Assembly (NCBI RefSeq): GCF_009258045.1
Contig: NZ_CP041166.1
Span: 1,736,001 to 1,800,000 of the forward strand
Length of the DNA: 64,000 bases
Direction of reading: 5' to 3'
Source of the DNA: Sulfurimonas xiamenensis
GTDB taxonomy: Bacteria; Campylobacterota; Campylobacteria; Campylobacterales; Sulfurimonadaceae
Position numbers and translations under genes: made by a program. A model generated the notes under the pieces. That model was not told the origin of the DNA, did no database searches, and was given only the letters and a program-made list of their open reading frames with translations. This document shows, piece by piece, positions 18,858 through 28,069 of the stretch (position 1 is its first letter; every line of letters begins with the position of its first letter).

Positions 18858-19814
18858 TTAAACGCGAGCTTCTTCGCGGCGTTGTAGGTATGCCCATTTT
18901 TCATCTACTCTATCTTGCCACTCTTTGATCAAATATTTATACTCATCTTTAAAAAGATGTTTAAAACGACCCTGAGCAGCCAAATACTCCTCGACAGGAA
19001 TAATATTTTTTGGTCTATAAGTAATATTTAACTCATGTCCGTCAATTATTTCATATAGTGGAAATACTAAAGAGTCAGTTGCTAAATCAGCTAAATGCAT
19101 AGTGTCTTTTGGATCAAACTTCCACTCTGTTGTACATGGTGAAACTGCATTAATAAATACAGGTCCATCTACAGCAAAACCATGTTGAATTTTTTTCACC
19201 ATATCTTTCCATTTATTTGGAGCAACTTGAGCTGCATATGGAATACCGTGTGCAGCCATAATTGAAACAATATCTTTTTTATTTCTTTTTTCTCCATAAC
19301 TAATACGACCAGCTGGTGATGTTGTAGCGGAAGAGCCTATTGGAGTAGATGATGATCTTTGACCACCTGTATTTGCATATACTTCATTATCTAAAACGAT
19401 ATGCATCATATTATGACCACGCTCCATACATCCTGATATCCACTGAAAACCAATATCATAAGATGCACCATCCCCTGCGAAAGAGACAAATTTAGGATTG
19501 CGTTCCGGCTGTTTTAAACGACCTTTTTTCTTAAGTACCTTATACATAGTTTCAGCACCCGCTACTGCAGTAGAGCTGTTTTCAAATCCTATATGAATCC
19601 AAGATGCATCCCACGAAGTATATGGATAAACTGCCGTACAAACTTCTAAGCACCCTGTAGATGCTGAGAGAACTAAATCGTCATTTGTTGCATTTAATAC
19701 TTCACGAACAATAATCGAGTGTGCGCAACCAGGACACAAAAGATTTGCACCTTCAAAGCGGTCAGCCGATGTTGAAAACTCTTTTAAGTTTTTTATTTTT
19801 TTTATTTCACTCAC
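18858..19814 (-). CDS. porB: pyruvate:ferredoxin oxidoreductase, beta subunit
   Basis: This is the TPP-binding catalytic subunit of POR, which interconverts pyruvate and acetyl-CoA plus CO2. Evidence: CPGCAHSIIVREV and TGCLEVCTAVYPYTSW (conserved cysteines for the proximal [4Fe-4S] cluster) and the TPP motif FAGDGASYDIGFQW....DNEVYANTGGQRS, with CTTEWKFD near residue 227. The 318-aa length is typical. It is the last gene of porG-porD-porA-porB, with 10 nt or less between genes. In autotrophic Campylobacterota this enzyme runs in the carboxylating direction of the reductive TCA cycle. Confidence 0.95.
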   Translation of the reverse strand: MSEIKKIKNLKEFSTSADRFEGANLLCPGCAHSIIVREVLNATNDDLVLSASTGCLEVCTAVYPYTSWDASWIHIGFENSSTAVAGAETMYKVLKKKGRLKQPERNPKFVSFAGDGASYDIGFQWISGCMERGHNMMHIVLDNEVYANTGGQRSSSTPIGSSATTSPAGRISYGEKRNKKDIVSIMAAHGIPYAAQVAPNKWKDMVKKIQHGFAVDGPVFINAVSPCTTEWKFDPKDTMHLADLATDSLVFPLYEIIDGHELNITYRPKNIIPVEEYLAAQGRFKHLFKDEYKYLIKEWQDRVDEKWAYLQRREEARV

Positions 19815-19824
19815 AGTTTTCTCC

Positions 19825-21048
19825 TTATAAGTACGCTAATTTCGGTCCGCGAACACCGATAAATTGTTGTAATTTTGTAGTTACTTTACCAGCATCAACA
19901 TTAGCTTGAAGCTCATTGAAAAGATCTACTAAATGTTTTTTAGTTAAGTCACGACCACCTAAACCATAAATATAGCCTGAAAGAAGTGTTTTTGAATCTG
20001 TATTAAAGAGTGCTCCTGCTATTTCATTGAAAAGCGTTCCCGCCGCACCATTTGGTGATGAACGATCAAGTGCAGCTACTGCTTTTACATCTTTTAATGC
20101 TTCAATAATTTCAAAAAACGGGAATGGTCTTAATACTCTAATTCCTACTACACCGGCTTTAATACCATTTTCTCTCATTTCAGATGCAACTTCACGAGCT
20201 GTTTCAACTGAACTACCCATACAAACAACACAGACATCAGCATCATCCATATTGTATTTTTCAACAAGATTATATTTGCGTCCGCTTAACTTTTCAAAAT
20301 CTACAAAAACTTCTTTTATTTTTGGCAAAACTTTTGTCATTAAATCATTATGTTGACGCGCTTTATGCTCAAAATGCCAATCTTCTTCTGTTTGTACACC
20401 GTGAGTAACAGGATGTTCAAAATCAAGCATATCGTTCATAGGTTTAAACTCACCTACAAAGGCATAAGCATCATCATCTGACAATGGCTTTAAGCCTTGC
20501 GCAGTATGCGATGTTAAAAATCCATCTTGATTTACCATTGCAGGAAGTCTAATATCGTGATCTTCTGCTACTTTAAAAGCAATAAGATTTAAATCATACG
20601 CTTCTTGAGGAGAGTATGCATCAAATTGAATCCAACCGCTGTCACGACCAAGGTACATATCTGAGTGATCACCATTAACATTAAGAGGAGATGCAAGTGC
20701 ACGGTTAACAACATTTAAGACGATTGGTAGTCTCATCCCTGATGCCTGATAAAGAGTTTCTACCATTAAGGCAAAACCTTGAGATGATGTTGCAGTAGCA
20801 ACACGCCCGCCTGCAGCAGCAGCTCCGATACATCCAGACATTGCTGCATGCTCAGATTCTACCATTACAAATTCACCTTCGATATAGCCATCAGCTAAAA
20901 ACTTTGCATACCCCTCAACAATTGGAGTTGATGGTGTAATTGGATAAGCTGCAACAACATCAATTTGAGCTTGTCTCATTGCTTGAGCAGCAGCATGATT
21001 ACCATCCCATACTTCTACTTCTCTTAATTCCATTTTATCAAATGCCAT
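19825..21048 (-). CDS. porA: pyruvate:ferredoxin oxidoreductase, alpha subunit
   Basis: The 407-aa subunit holds the pyrimidine-binding and domain II modules of POR. It starts with a region containing AYPITPSTPIVEGYAKFLADG and MVESEHAAMSGCIGAAAAGGRVATATSSQGF, followed by GDHSDMYLGRDSGW; these are hallmarks of 2-oxoacid oxidoreductase alpha chains. The C-terminal transketolase-like domain has LDRSSPNGAAGTLFNEIAGAL. It overlaps the porD stop by one base and lies 10 nt before porB. Confidence 0.95.
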   Translation of the reverse strand: MAFDKMELREVEVWDGNHAAAQAMRQAQIDVVAAYPITPSTPIVEGYAKFLADGYIEGEFVMVESEHAAMSGCIGAAAAGGRVATATSSQGFALMVETLYQASGMRLPIVLNVVNRALASPLNVNGDHSDMYLGRDSGWIQFDAYSPQEAYDLNLIAFKVAEDHDIRLPAMVNQDGFLTSHTAQGLKPLSDDDAYAFVGEFKPMNDMLDFEHPVTHGVQTEEDWHFEHKARQHNDLMTKVLPKIKEVFVDFEKLSGRKYNLVEKYNMDDADVCVVCMGSSVETAREVASEMRENGIKAGVVGIRVLRPFPFFEIIEALKDVKAVAALDRSSPNGAAGTLFNEIAGALFNTDSKTLLSGYIYGLGGRDLTKKHLVDLFNELQANVDAGKVTTKLQQFIGVRGPKLAYL

Positions 21049-21443
21049 TATGCTTCCTTCTCATCTTTTTTTGGCCAGTTTGCAATCTCTGACTCTTCAT
21101 CTGCCTGCTCTGGGAACATTAACAGTGATTTTGGATTTGTAGGACAAACCTCAACACAGATACCACACCCTTTACAGTGATCCATATCTACACCAACCAA
21201 TTTTTTATCTCTAGAAATTATTGAAACATCCGGACAATAAATCCAACAAAATTGACAATCAATACAATAATCTTTATTGAATACCGGTTTAATCAATCTC
21301 CAGTCAGCAACACTTGCAGTATAAGAACTACTTTGTGAATATTCACGATCTTCTTGTCGCGTTCCTGCAATATCATCTATTTTTCCATCAAAAGTACGGA
21401 GCATAGCCCCGATTTCAAATTCATCCCATCCTTTTTGTGCCAT
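21048..21443 (-). CDS. porD: pyruvate:ferredoxin oxidoreductase, delta (ferredoxin-type) subunit
   Basis: This is a 131-aa electron-transfer subunit with two [4Fe-4S] motifs: CIDCQFCWIYCPD and CKGCGICVEVCPTNPKS. It passes electrons between the POR catalytic core and ferredoxin. The N-terminal 50 residues are a less conserved extension. It is translationally coupled to porA (1-nt overlap) and lies 10 nt behind porG. Confidence 0.94.
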   Translation of the reverse strand: MAQKGWDEFEIGAMLRTFDGKIDDIAGTRQEDREYSQSSSYTASVADWRLIKPVFNKDYCIDCQFCWIYCPDVSIISRDKKLVGVDMDHCKGCGICVEVCPTNPKSLLMFPEQADEESEIANWPKKDEKEA

Positions 21444-21453
21444 AACCAGTCCC

Positions 21454-22011
21454 TTACTTTACTTCATCAAACGCACGCTGAATTGCGAGCATATTTGCAT
21501 CAATTATTTTTTGCGGTAGTTTTCCAAGAACTCTTTGCATACTCTCTTTAAAGAACTCTATATCATACATTCCAGAGATTTTCATAAATGCTCCAAGCAT
21601 TGGAGTATTTGGAATTGGACGGCCAATAGTTTCGTTTGCAATCGTAATACAATCAACTGTATAAACTTCTTTATCTTGAAGCTTAGGCTGAGCTTGTTTT
21701 AATTCATCCGTGCTCATATGTGTTGTAATGATGTACTTTGTACCCTCTTTGTGGTTAATAGTAACATCTGTTGTTATTGCCAATGCAGGATCAATTACAA
21801 AAACATAATCAGGTCTCATATATTTTTCATGATTCATAATCACCTTATCATCTACACGGTTATAAGCTGTCATTGCAGCTCCGCGTTTTGCAGATCCGTA
21901 AAATGCAAATGCTTGCACTTGTTTACCCGTTGTAGAAATAACATCTGCCAAACCTTTAGCACCTGTAACAGCACCCTGTCCAGCACGACTATGCCATCTA
22001 ATCTCTAGCAT
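21454..22011 (-). CDS. porG: pyruvate:ferredoxin oxidoreductase, gamma subunit
   Basis: The 185-aa gamma subunit (2-oxoacid oxidoreductase domain III) begins with MLEIRWHSRAGQGAVTGAKGLADV, the family hallmark, and has KRGAAMTAYNRVDD near residue 45. It is the first gene of the porGDAB operon. The 118-bp upstream gap to the HAD-phosphatase gene holds the promoter region, but no clear operator is seen. Confidence 0.94.
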   Translation of the reverse strand: MLEIRWHSRAGQGAVTGAKGLADVISTTGKQVQAFAFYGSAKRGAAMTAYNRVDDKVIMNHEKYMRPDYVFVIDPALAITTDVTINHKEGTKYIITTHMSTDELKQAQPKLQDKEVYTVDCITIANETIGRPIPNTPMLGAFMKISGMYDIEFFKESMQRVLGKLPQKIIDANMLAIQRAFDEVK

Positions 22012-22129
22012 AAACTCTCCTTCTATTTATATAAGAACCAATAATTCTATTTTACTCCTTAATTTTAGACAAGTTGCTCTTAAAGAAAGCTTGATGTTTT
22101 ATTCTTTTTTAAGAAATGGTTGAAATGTG

Positions 22130-22768
22130 TTATTTTTTCCTCTTTTGAAGATAGAGCGCAGCTTCTAAGGCATCATTAAATATAACATTTGTAAACTTTT
22201 TTAATGTTTCATTACTATCGTAACCACTTAAAACACCAATAGAATTTACATTTGCACTCTTTGCAGCTAAAAGATCCAGTTTAGTATCGCCAATCATCCA
22301 TACCTCTCTATTTTTTGTATCTAATTTCTCCAAAGCTTTTATAATCGGCTCTGCATTAGGTTTTGGATTTTGAACATGTTCTCTGCCGATAAGAACATCA
22401 AAATGATGCATAATTTCAAAATGTTCCATCAATACTTGAGAATAGCGTCCTGTTTTTGTTGTTACAATACCCAGTGTAGCAAATTGGCTCGCCAACTCTA
22501 CAGCCTCTTTGGCATTTTGCAGCAGAGTTGTTTTTTGTGTTGAAATATCTCTGTAGCGCTCTTTGTATGTTGTTATAATTTCAGCAATCACACTCTTTTG
22601 AACTCCTAGATTCTCATACATGATGTCAAGCGGATAGCCTATAAGAGCTTTTATCTCTTCATCCTCTTTTCTTGAGAGTTTATGAAAGTCAAAAGAGTGG
22701 TGAAACGACTCTAAAATTGCATCCGTTGAATCAATCAAAGTGCCGTCTAAATCAAATAATATTATCAA
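22130..22768 (-). CDS. HAD-superfamily phosphatase, Gph-like
   Basis: The 212-aa protein has the HAD motifs FDLDGTLIDSTDAI (nucleophile D6 and D8), TTKTGRYSQVLMEHF (motif II T) and NPKPNAEPI (motif III K), with WMIGDTKLDLLAAKSAN as motif IV. The cap is of the small helical C1 type, like phosphoglycolate phosphatase or pyrophosphatase PpaX. Substrate cannot be fixed by sequence. It begins 1 nt after the stop of the peptide-binding protein gene, so they share a transcript. Confidence 0.85.
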   Translation of the reverse strand: MIILFDLDGTLIDSTDAILESFHHSFDFHKLSRKEDEEIKALIGYPLDIMYENLGVQKSVIAEIITTYKERYRDISTQKTTLLQNAKEAVELASQFATLGIVTTKTGRYSQVLMEHFEIMHHFDVLIGREHVQNPKPNAEPIIKALEKLDTKNREVWMIGDTKLDLLAAKSANVNSIGVLSGYDSNETLKKFTNVIFNDALEAALYLQKRKK

Positions 22769-22769
22769 A

Positions 22770-24266
22770 CTATTTCTCCCATTTTATATAATTATGCCAT
22801 ATTCCGCTAGGAGCCGGCTCTATATTTTTAATCTCTTTGCTAACCGTCGTGATTGAGTTTGGAATGTATAAAAAGAGGTATGGATTTTCATCAGTTATTA
22901 TTTTAAACATCTCCTGCCATGTTTGCGAAAGACGCTCACTCTCAATCATGCTTTGAGACTCCTCTATCATCTTGTCCATTTTGGAATTATGGTAGCCCAC
23001 TAAATTAAATCCCCCCTGCTTGTCGTTATCGCTGTGCCAAAACATGTAAGGGTCAGGTGTTGGGGAGAGTCCCCATCCAAGCAACACGCTGTCAAATTTA
23101 TGAGGAAAAACCACCATGTTTAAAAAAGCCTGCCACTCCATGACTCGAAGTGTTACAATGACACCCGCTTTTTTAAGCTGATGTTGCAGTATCTGCGCAG
23201 CGTAAGGTCTTATTTCACTAGAGTTTGAGGTTGCTATCTCAAAAGTAAATGGATTTTTTTCATCATATCCTGCCTCTTTTAAAAGCTCTTTTGCTCTCTG
23301 TATATCTTGCTTTGGTGCTTTAACGCTCTTATTAAACGCTTTAGTGCCGGGCAAAAATGGTCCTGTGCAAACCTTTGCATGACCAAAAAAGAGAATATCG
23401 ACAAGTTCCTCTCTGTTTATGGCTAAAGAGAGCGCCTCTCTAACTTTTGGGTTTTGAAACTTCTCTAAACGAAGATTAAAACCAAGATAAGTGTAAGATT
23501 GAGAGATGTTTTCATAAATATTAAACTTTTGAAAAAAATCATCATTCAGCTGTCTTTCATACTGCATAGGTTCAATACTTCCTACATCAAGAGCTGATGA
23601 TTTGAGCATCAAAAAACGCGTCATGGGGTCGGCTATAACATGAAAAGAGATTGTATCAATCTTTGCCCTGCCCTCAAAATAATCATCAAATGCGCTAAGA
23701 ATAATATTTTTAGAGTGCTCTAACTGATAAAGCTTATATGCCCCCGTGCCTATGGGATTTGTGTTAAAAGAGGAGCTCATAAGATTCTCTTCGTTTTTTA
23801 AACTATGCTCGGGCAGTATTCCCATCATCCAAGTCTCTAAAGCTTTAAAGTAGGGCTCTTTATATTTTACCTTTATGGTAAATTCATCTACCGCTTCAAC
23901 ACTCTCTACAAACCTAAAGTTTGAACTGTAGGGAGAGCTTATTTTTGGCGAGATAAGCACTTTATATGTAAAAAGAACATCTTTTGCGCTAAAACTCTCC
24001 CCATCATGCCACTTTACACCTTTACGGAGTTTAAAAAAGAGCGTTTTTTCATCTTCAAAATAGAACTCCTCAGCCAAGTCTCCTATGATTGTTGATAAAT
24101 CTTTATCATACTTTACAAGCCCATTAAACAAAAACCCGGTAATTTCAGAAGAGCTTGAATCGGTTGCTAGTATGGGGTTTAGTCGTGATGGATTGGCAGA
24201 TGTAGCTAAATGAAGCGTTGATGCGAAAAGATTTAATGATAAAAACAGAAACAGTAAACAGCGCAA
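22770..24266 (-). CDS. ABC-transporter substrate-binding protein, family 5 (peptide/nickel type)
   Basis: This 498-aa exported protein has a signal peptide (RCLLFLFLSLNLFA) followed by the SBP_bac_5 pattern: NPSRLNPILATDSSSSEITGFLFNGL, FKLRKGVKWHDGESFSAKDVLFTY, GTGAYKL and KVREALSLAINREELV. It binds peptides or related ligands in the periplasm for an ABC importer. No permease or ATPase genes are nearby, so its transporter partners must be elsewhere. It is followed directly by a HAD phosphatase. Confidence 0.88.
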   Translation of the reverse strand: MRCLLFLFLSLNLFASTLHLATSANPSRLNPILATDSSSSEITGFLFNGLVKYDKDLSTIIGDLAEEFYFEDEKTLFFKLRKGVKWHDGESFSAKDVLFTYKVLISPKISSPYSSNFRFVESVEAVDEFTIKVKYKEPYFKALETWMMGILPEHSLKNEENLMSSSFNTNPIGTGAYKLYQLEHSKNIILSAFDDYFEGRAKIDTISFHVIADPMTRFLMLKSSALDVGSIEPMQYERQLNDDFFQKFNIYENISQSYTYLGFNLRLEKFQNPKVREALSLAINREELVDILFFGHAKVCTGPFLPGTKAFNKSVKAPKQDIQRAKELLKEAGYDEKNPFTFEIATSNSSEIRPYAAQILQHQLKKAGVIVTLRVMEWQAFLNMVVFPHKFDSVLLGWGLSPTPDPYMFWHSDNDKQGGFNLVGYHNSKMDKMIEESQSMIESERLSQTWQEMFKIITDENPYLFLYIPNSITTVSKEIKNIEPAPSGIWHNYIKWEK

Positions 24267-24347
24267 AAAGACTCTTTTTTTTAGCGATTATACCAAATTT
24301 AAATAAAGTAGATTGTTAATGAAGATATTGAAAGTAGTTTTTTTTAA

Positions 24348-24364
24348 CAGTGCAAAATGCACTG
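24348..24364 (-). terminator. hairpin after rpsI
   Basis: CAGTGC / GCACTG with a 5-nt loop lies 20 nt past the rpsI stop. It is flanked by T8 and A7 tracts that lengthen the stem. It closely resembles the AGTGC/GCACT hairpin after porB, suggesting a recurrent terminator form in this genome. Confidence 0.6.
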
Positions 24365-24384
24365 AAAAAAAGTTTTCGCAGCGA

Positions 24385-24774
24385 TTAACGCTTAGAAAAC
24401 TGACGAGAACGACGAGCTTTACGCTTACCTGGCTTCTTACGCTCAACAACACGCGAATCACGAGTCATCATACCTTCAGGTTTTAGTATAGCTTTTAACT
24501 CTGGGTTAAATTTCACTAACGCGCGAGAGATACCGTGACGAAGTGCATCTGCTTGACCACCGAAACCACCGCCTAAAGTAGTAGCTACGATATCAACCGA
24601 AGTATCTTGTTTTGTTAGAGCAAGAGGCTGCTTAACACGAAGTTTTTTCGCTTCTAGTCCACCTAACCATGCATCTAACGAAAGACCGTTTATAGTCATA
24701 TTTCCACTACCTGGAGTTAACCATACTTTTGCTATTGACGCCTTACGACGGCCTGTTGCATATATTTTTGCCAT
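24385..24774 (-). CDS. rpsI: 30S ribosomal protein S9
   Basis: This is a 129-aa protein with the S9 signatures [15 protein letters not shown] at the N-terminus and [19 protein letters not shown] in the middle. The very basic tail ends in RRSRQFSKR, whose C-terminal arm contacts the P-site tRNA. It follows rplM by 10 nt, the conserved rplM-rpsI operon order. Confidence 0.98.
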   Translation of the reverse strand: MAKIYATGRRKASIAKVWLTPGSGNMTINGLSLDAWLGGLEAKKLRVKQPLALTKQDTSVDIVATTLGGGFGGQADALRHGISRALVKFNPELKAILKPEGMMTRDSRVVERKKPGKRKARRSRQFSKR

Positions 24775-24784
24775 ATAGTTATCC

Positions 24785-25207
24785 TTACTTAGCTAATTGT
24801 GCAGTGTGAGGATGCTCAGCACCTGCATATATTTTTAATTTTTTAAGCATTTTAGCGCCAAGCTTAGTTTTAGGAAGCATACCGCGAGTAGCTAATTTGT
24901 AAAGCTTCTCAGGATTTTTCTCTAAAAGCTCAGTCATCTTTACGCTCTTTGTGCTACCAAAGTACCCTGAATGAGAGAAGTACTCTTTGTTAGCGATTTT
25001 GCCAAGACCGTTGAATTTTGCTTTTGAAGCGTTAACTACTACAACATAGTCTCCACAGTCGATATTTGGAGTAAAACATGGCTTGTTCTTACCACGAAGT
25101 ATTGTTGCAACTTCAGTGATAATACGACCAAAAGTTTTACCTTCAGCATCAATCAAAACCCATTTTTGATCGATTTGTTCAGGAGTTGCAATTTTCGTAA
25201 ATTTCAT
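24785..25207 (-). CDS. rplM: 50S ribosomal protein L13
   Basis: This is a 140-aa L13 with [28 protein letters not shown], then [11 protein letters not shown] and the C-terminal [27 protein letters not shown] start at ATG 25207 because AAAGGT precedes it at a good distance and family homology begins there; a longer frame upstream adds only five residues. It leads the rplM-rpsI operon. Confidence 0.97.
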   Translation of the reverse strand: MKFTKIATPEQIDQKWVLIDAEGKTFGRIITEVATILRGKNKPCFTPNIDCGDYVVVVNASKAKFNGLGKIANKEYFSHSGYFGSTKSVKMTELLEKNPEKLYKLATRGMLPKTKLGAKMLKKLKIYAGAEHPHTAQLAK

Positions 25208-25321
25208 TCTTGAACCTTTCAAGTAATTTTCTTAACATCAACATAATAAAATGCCCGTTTAATTGGCGAAAGTATATCTTTTTAAACTTACAAATACCTG
25301 AATTTATGGTTTTTTTAAGTT

Positions 25322-28069
25322 TTATATTTTTACTATTTTTATACTGCCTTGAAGCAGATAACAAATATATCCATCCACCTCATCGCCGGTTATCTCTTTT
25401 ATTGCATTAACATAATAATTTACCTGTTTTTTATGCTCATCTACATAAGAGAGTGCACTTTTATAATCAATGATATTCCATCTCTCAAAAAGAGACTCTT
25501 TTACAGAATTGCTTTTTACCAAAAGATCTATATATCGAAGATTGTTTTTATATCTAATGGCTTTTTCTTTATAACATTCTCCTTTTACCAAAGAGAGAAA
25601 TGTCTTATTTTTTAAAAGCATGCTTACTCTATTTTCTATATCCTCTATCTCTTCATCTTCTAAAAAAGCGCCATATTTATTAAGCATCATCTCTTTTGCA
25701 AGAGAGATACTCTGTGCATCAAAAGAACCAAGCATCTCCAACATGTAATGCATTGCGATTCCAAAATTTATAGATTTTATATCCTCATCTTGAGCCTTCT
25801 CGAGTGCTAAAATATCATTTTGCGTTCCATAGTACAGCTCTTTATACTCAAGAGCCCCTGTTTCTGCTTGCAACTTTGCAAAATCATGCTCTCTTATATG
25901 GCTTTTTTGTATATCCAAACTGCCGCTGCATCCAATTTTCAAGTCCAGTATGGCAAACATTGAATCTTTTGATTTAGTAACTATAAAAAGATTTTCTCTT
26001 GCTCTTGTAAAAGCGACATAAAGCGCATTGAGGCTATCTTCATGTACCAAAAGCTTCTCTTTTTTTAAAGCATTTTCATAGTTTTTATCAATACTCTCCC
26101 GTCCTTTTATGCGAAGATAGATATTTTTTAAAGAGATGCCCTCATACTCATAAATGATAGCATCTCTTGCAGGCGGTGCTTTTTTAAGCCTGTCCATCAC
26201 TATAACATGTGTAAATTCGAGTCCCTTCGATTTATGAACCGTAAGAACTCTTACACCGCTTAACTGACTTGCCGCCGCACTTAAATCAAGTCTCTCATAC
26301 TCAAAAAGAAGTGATTCAATATCGCTGTATTTTGAGAGCGCATTCAAAAATCTAACATAATTAAAATCATCACTAAATAGTCTAAACTCATCTATAATAT
26401 TTTTAACAACATCTAAGAGTTTCGCTTCGTTAAAATCAACCTTTTTGAGAGGGCGGACTTTTTGTGAAACAAGAGCAAAAAAGTTCTGTAAATAGATATC
26501 TTCGTCAAAATATAGATACTTCAAATACTCTAAAACGGCTTTTATGCTCTTTTGATTTATCAGTTTTGTTGTGGTCTCTGTAATAACCTCTATGTTTTTA
26601 GCAAGCAAAGCCTCTTTTAGAGCCTGTCCATCGCTATTTGTAGCACAAAGAACGGCTATCTCGCTGCTATTGGCTCCAATAGATAAAAGTTTTTGCACTC
26701 TGATGACAACCTCTTCAAGCGGGTCATCATTTTGCACAACCTCAACATATCCTCCTTTTGCACCCTCTCTTACCAATTGGGGAGTATAGTTTTTTATCCT
26801 TTTTTCAAACAACTCATTTACAAATGCAACCACCTCTTTTTGTGAACGGTAATTTATTAAAAGTTTCTCCACATGCGTATCGTTTTCTCTTCTAACAGCA
26901 TCAAAAAGTGCACTCACTCCACCGCGAAATCTATAAATGGACTGCTTTACATCTCCAACAAAAAAGAAACTTCCGTTATCAAAAATACCTTTGCCCGAAG
27001 TTATCTCATCTATAAGCGGTTTTAGTATCTCATACTGCAATATACTGGTATCTTGAAACTCATCAAGGAGCATATGCTCTATCTGCGCATCAAGTCTGAA
27101 ATATAAAAAGTGACTATCCTCAATAAGATTTAAAATCTCATAAACAAGATAAGTTACATCGCTAAAACTAAGTTCGCTGTCATCCATATAAAGTGCTTTT
27201 TTTGATTTTGTATAGATGTCCACAAGTTCTTTGATGGCATAAAAAAAGTTCTGCTCTTTTGCACGATTATGCTCTCTTATCGCCTCTTGTATTTTAGTAA
27301 GCAGATGATCTATTTCAGAAGTAAAACATTTCGAAAATGTATTATAATTAAGTGTTTCTCTTCCTATCCATGCTTTTGCACAAAGCTCTTCATAATTTTG
27401 GACTTCAACTGATTTAAGCGCTGTTTTAGATGCAGCTTTGCATGAAGAGATGATTTTTTTTAGTTCTGCCATAGAAGAGAGAGCTTCTTCTTCAAATACT
27501 CTGTAGTTTTGTTTTTTAAACTTTATATGCTTTATCTCTTTAAATTTTATGTAAAACTCATCTAAGAGAGAAAATATATCTGTAAATCTTTTGTTAAAAG
27601 CAAGCGAGAGCAAAATAAGTGTCTCTTTTTTTCCAGCTACGCTTACCTCTTTTAAAAAGCGAGAGAGAAGCTTAAGCTCATGCTGCGAGGAAGAGGTTGA
27701 AAAATCAGGCATTAATGAGGCATAAAGAGAAAATTTACGCAAAATCTGTGTAAAAAAACTATCTATAGTCATAATTTTTGTATGCGAGTTTAAAAACTCA
27801 TTCAAAACTCTTTGGCGGTTTTGAAGCAAATAATCACGAGAGAGTTCGGTAACTTTTACAATCTCATCAAGCTCGCCTCTGTGTTCAAGCTCCTCTAAAG
27901 TTTGAACTATCCTCTCCTGCATCTCATTTGCAGCTTTATTTGTAAAGGTAAGAGCAAGTATCTTTGATGGTTCGGCGCCCTTAAAAAGCAAACTCAAATA
28001 ACGCACGACAAGCATAAAAGTCTTTCCGCTTCCGGCACTTGCTTCATAGGCTAGATTATTTATAAACAT
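25322..28069 (-). CDS. addA: AddA-type helicase-nuclease subunit
   Basis: This 915-aa UvrD/RecB-like protein is part of the double-strand break end-processing enzyme. Walker A EASAGSGKTFML is at residues 9-20, followed by KILALTFTNKAANEMQERI (motif Ia). The Walker B equivalent is LLDEFQDTSILQYEIL. Motif IV is FVGDVKQSIYRFRG, motif V is VRVLTVHKSKGLEFTHVIV, and motif VI is ALYVAFTRARENLFI. The C-terminal nuclease motif is NIIDYKSA. It starts at the addB stop (TAATG) and is shorter than Bacillus AddA, as is usual in this phylum. Confidence 0.9.
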   Translation of the reverse strand: MFINNLAYEASAGSGKTFMLVVRYLSLLFKGAEPSKILALTFTNKAANEMQERIVQTLEELEHRGELDEIVKVTELSRDYLLQNRQRVLNEFLNSHTKIMTIDSFFTQILRKFSLYASLMPDFSTSSSQHELKLLSRFLKEVSVAGKKETLILLSLAFNKRFTDIFSLLDEFYIKFKEIKHIKFKKQNYRVFEEEALSSMAELKKIISSCKAASKTALKSVEVQNYEELCAKAWIGRETLNYNTFSKCFTSEIDHLLTKIQEAIREHNRAKEQNFFYAIKELVDIYTKSKKALYMDDSELSFSDVTYLVYEILNLIEDSHFLYFRLDAQIEHMLLDEFQDTSILQYEILKPLIDEITSGKGIFDNGSFFFVGDVKQSIYRFRGGVSALFDAVRRENDTHVEKLLINYRSQKEVVAFVNELFEKRIKNYTPQLVREGAKGGYVEVVQNDDPLEEVVIRVQKLLSIGANSSEIAVLCATNSDGQALKEALLAKNIEVITETTTKLINQKSIKAVLEYLKYLYFDEDIYLQNFFALVSQKVRPLKKVDFNEAKLLDVVKNIIDEFRLFSDDFNYVRFLNALSKYSDIESLLFEYERLDLSAAASQLSGVRVLTVHKSKGLEFTHVIVMDRLKKAPPARDAIIYEYEGISLKNIYLRIKGRESIDKNYENALKKEKLLVHEDSLNALYVAFTRARENLFIVTKSKDSMFAILDLKIGCSGSLDIQKSHIREHDFAKLQAETGALEYKELYYGTQNDILALEKAQDEDIKSINFGIAMHYMLEMLGSFDAQSISLAKEMMLNKYGAFLEDEEIEDIENRVSMLLKNKTFLSLVKGECYKEKAIRYKNNLRYIDLLVKSNSVKESLFERWNIIDYKSALSYVDEHKKQVNYYVNAIKEITGDEVDGYICYLLQGSIKIVKI

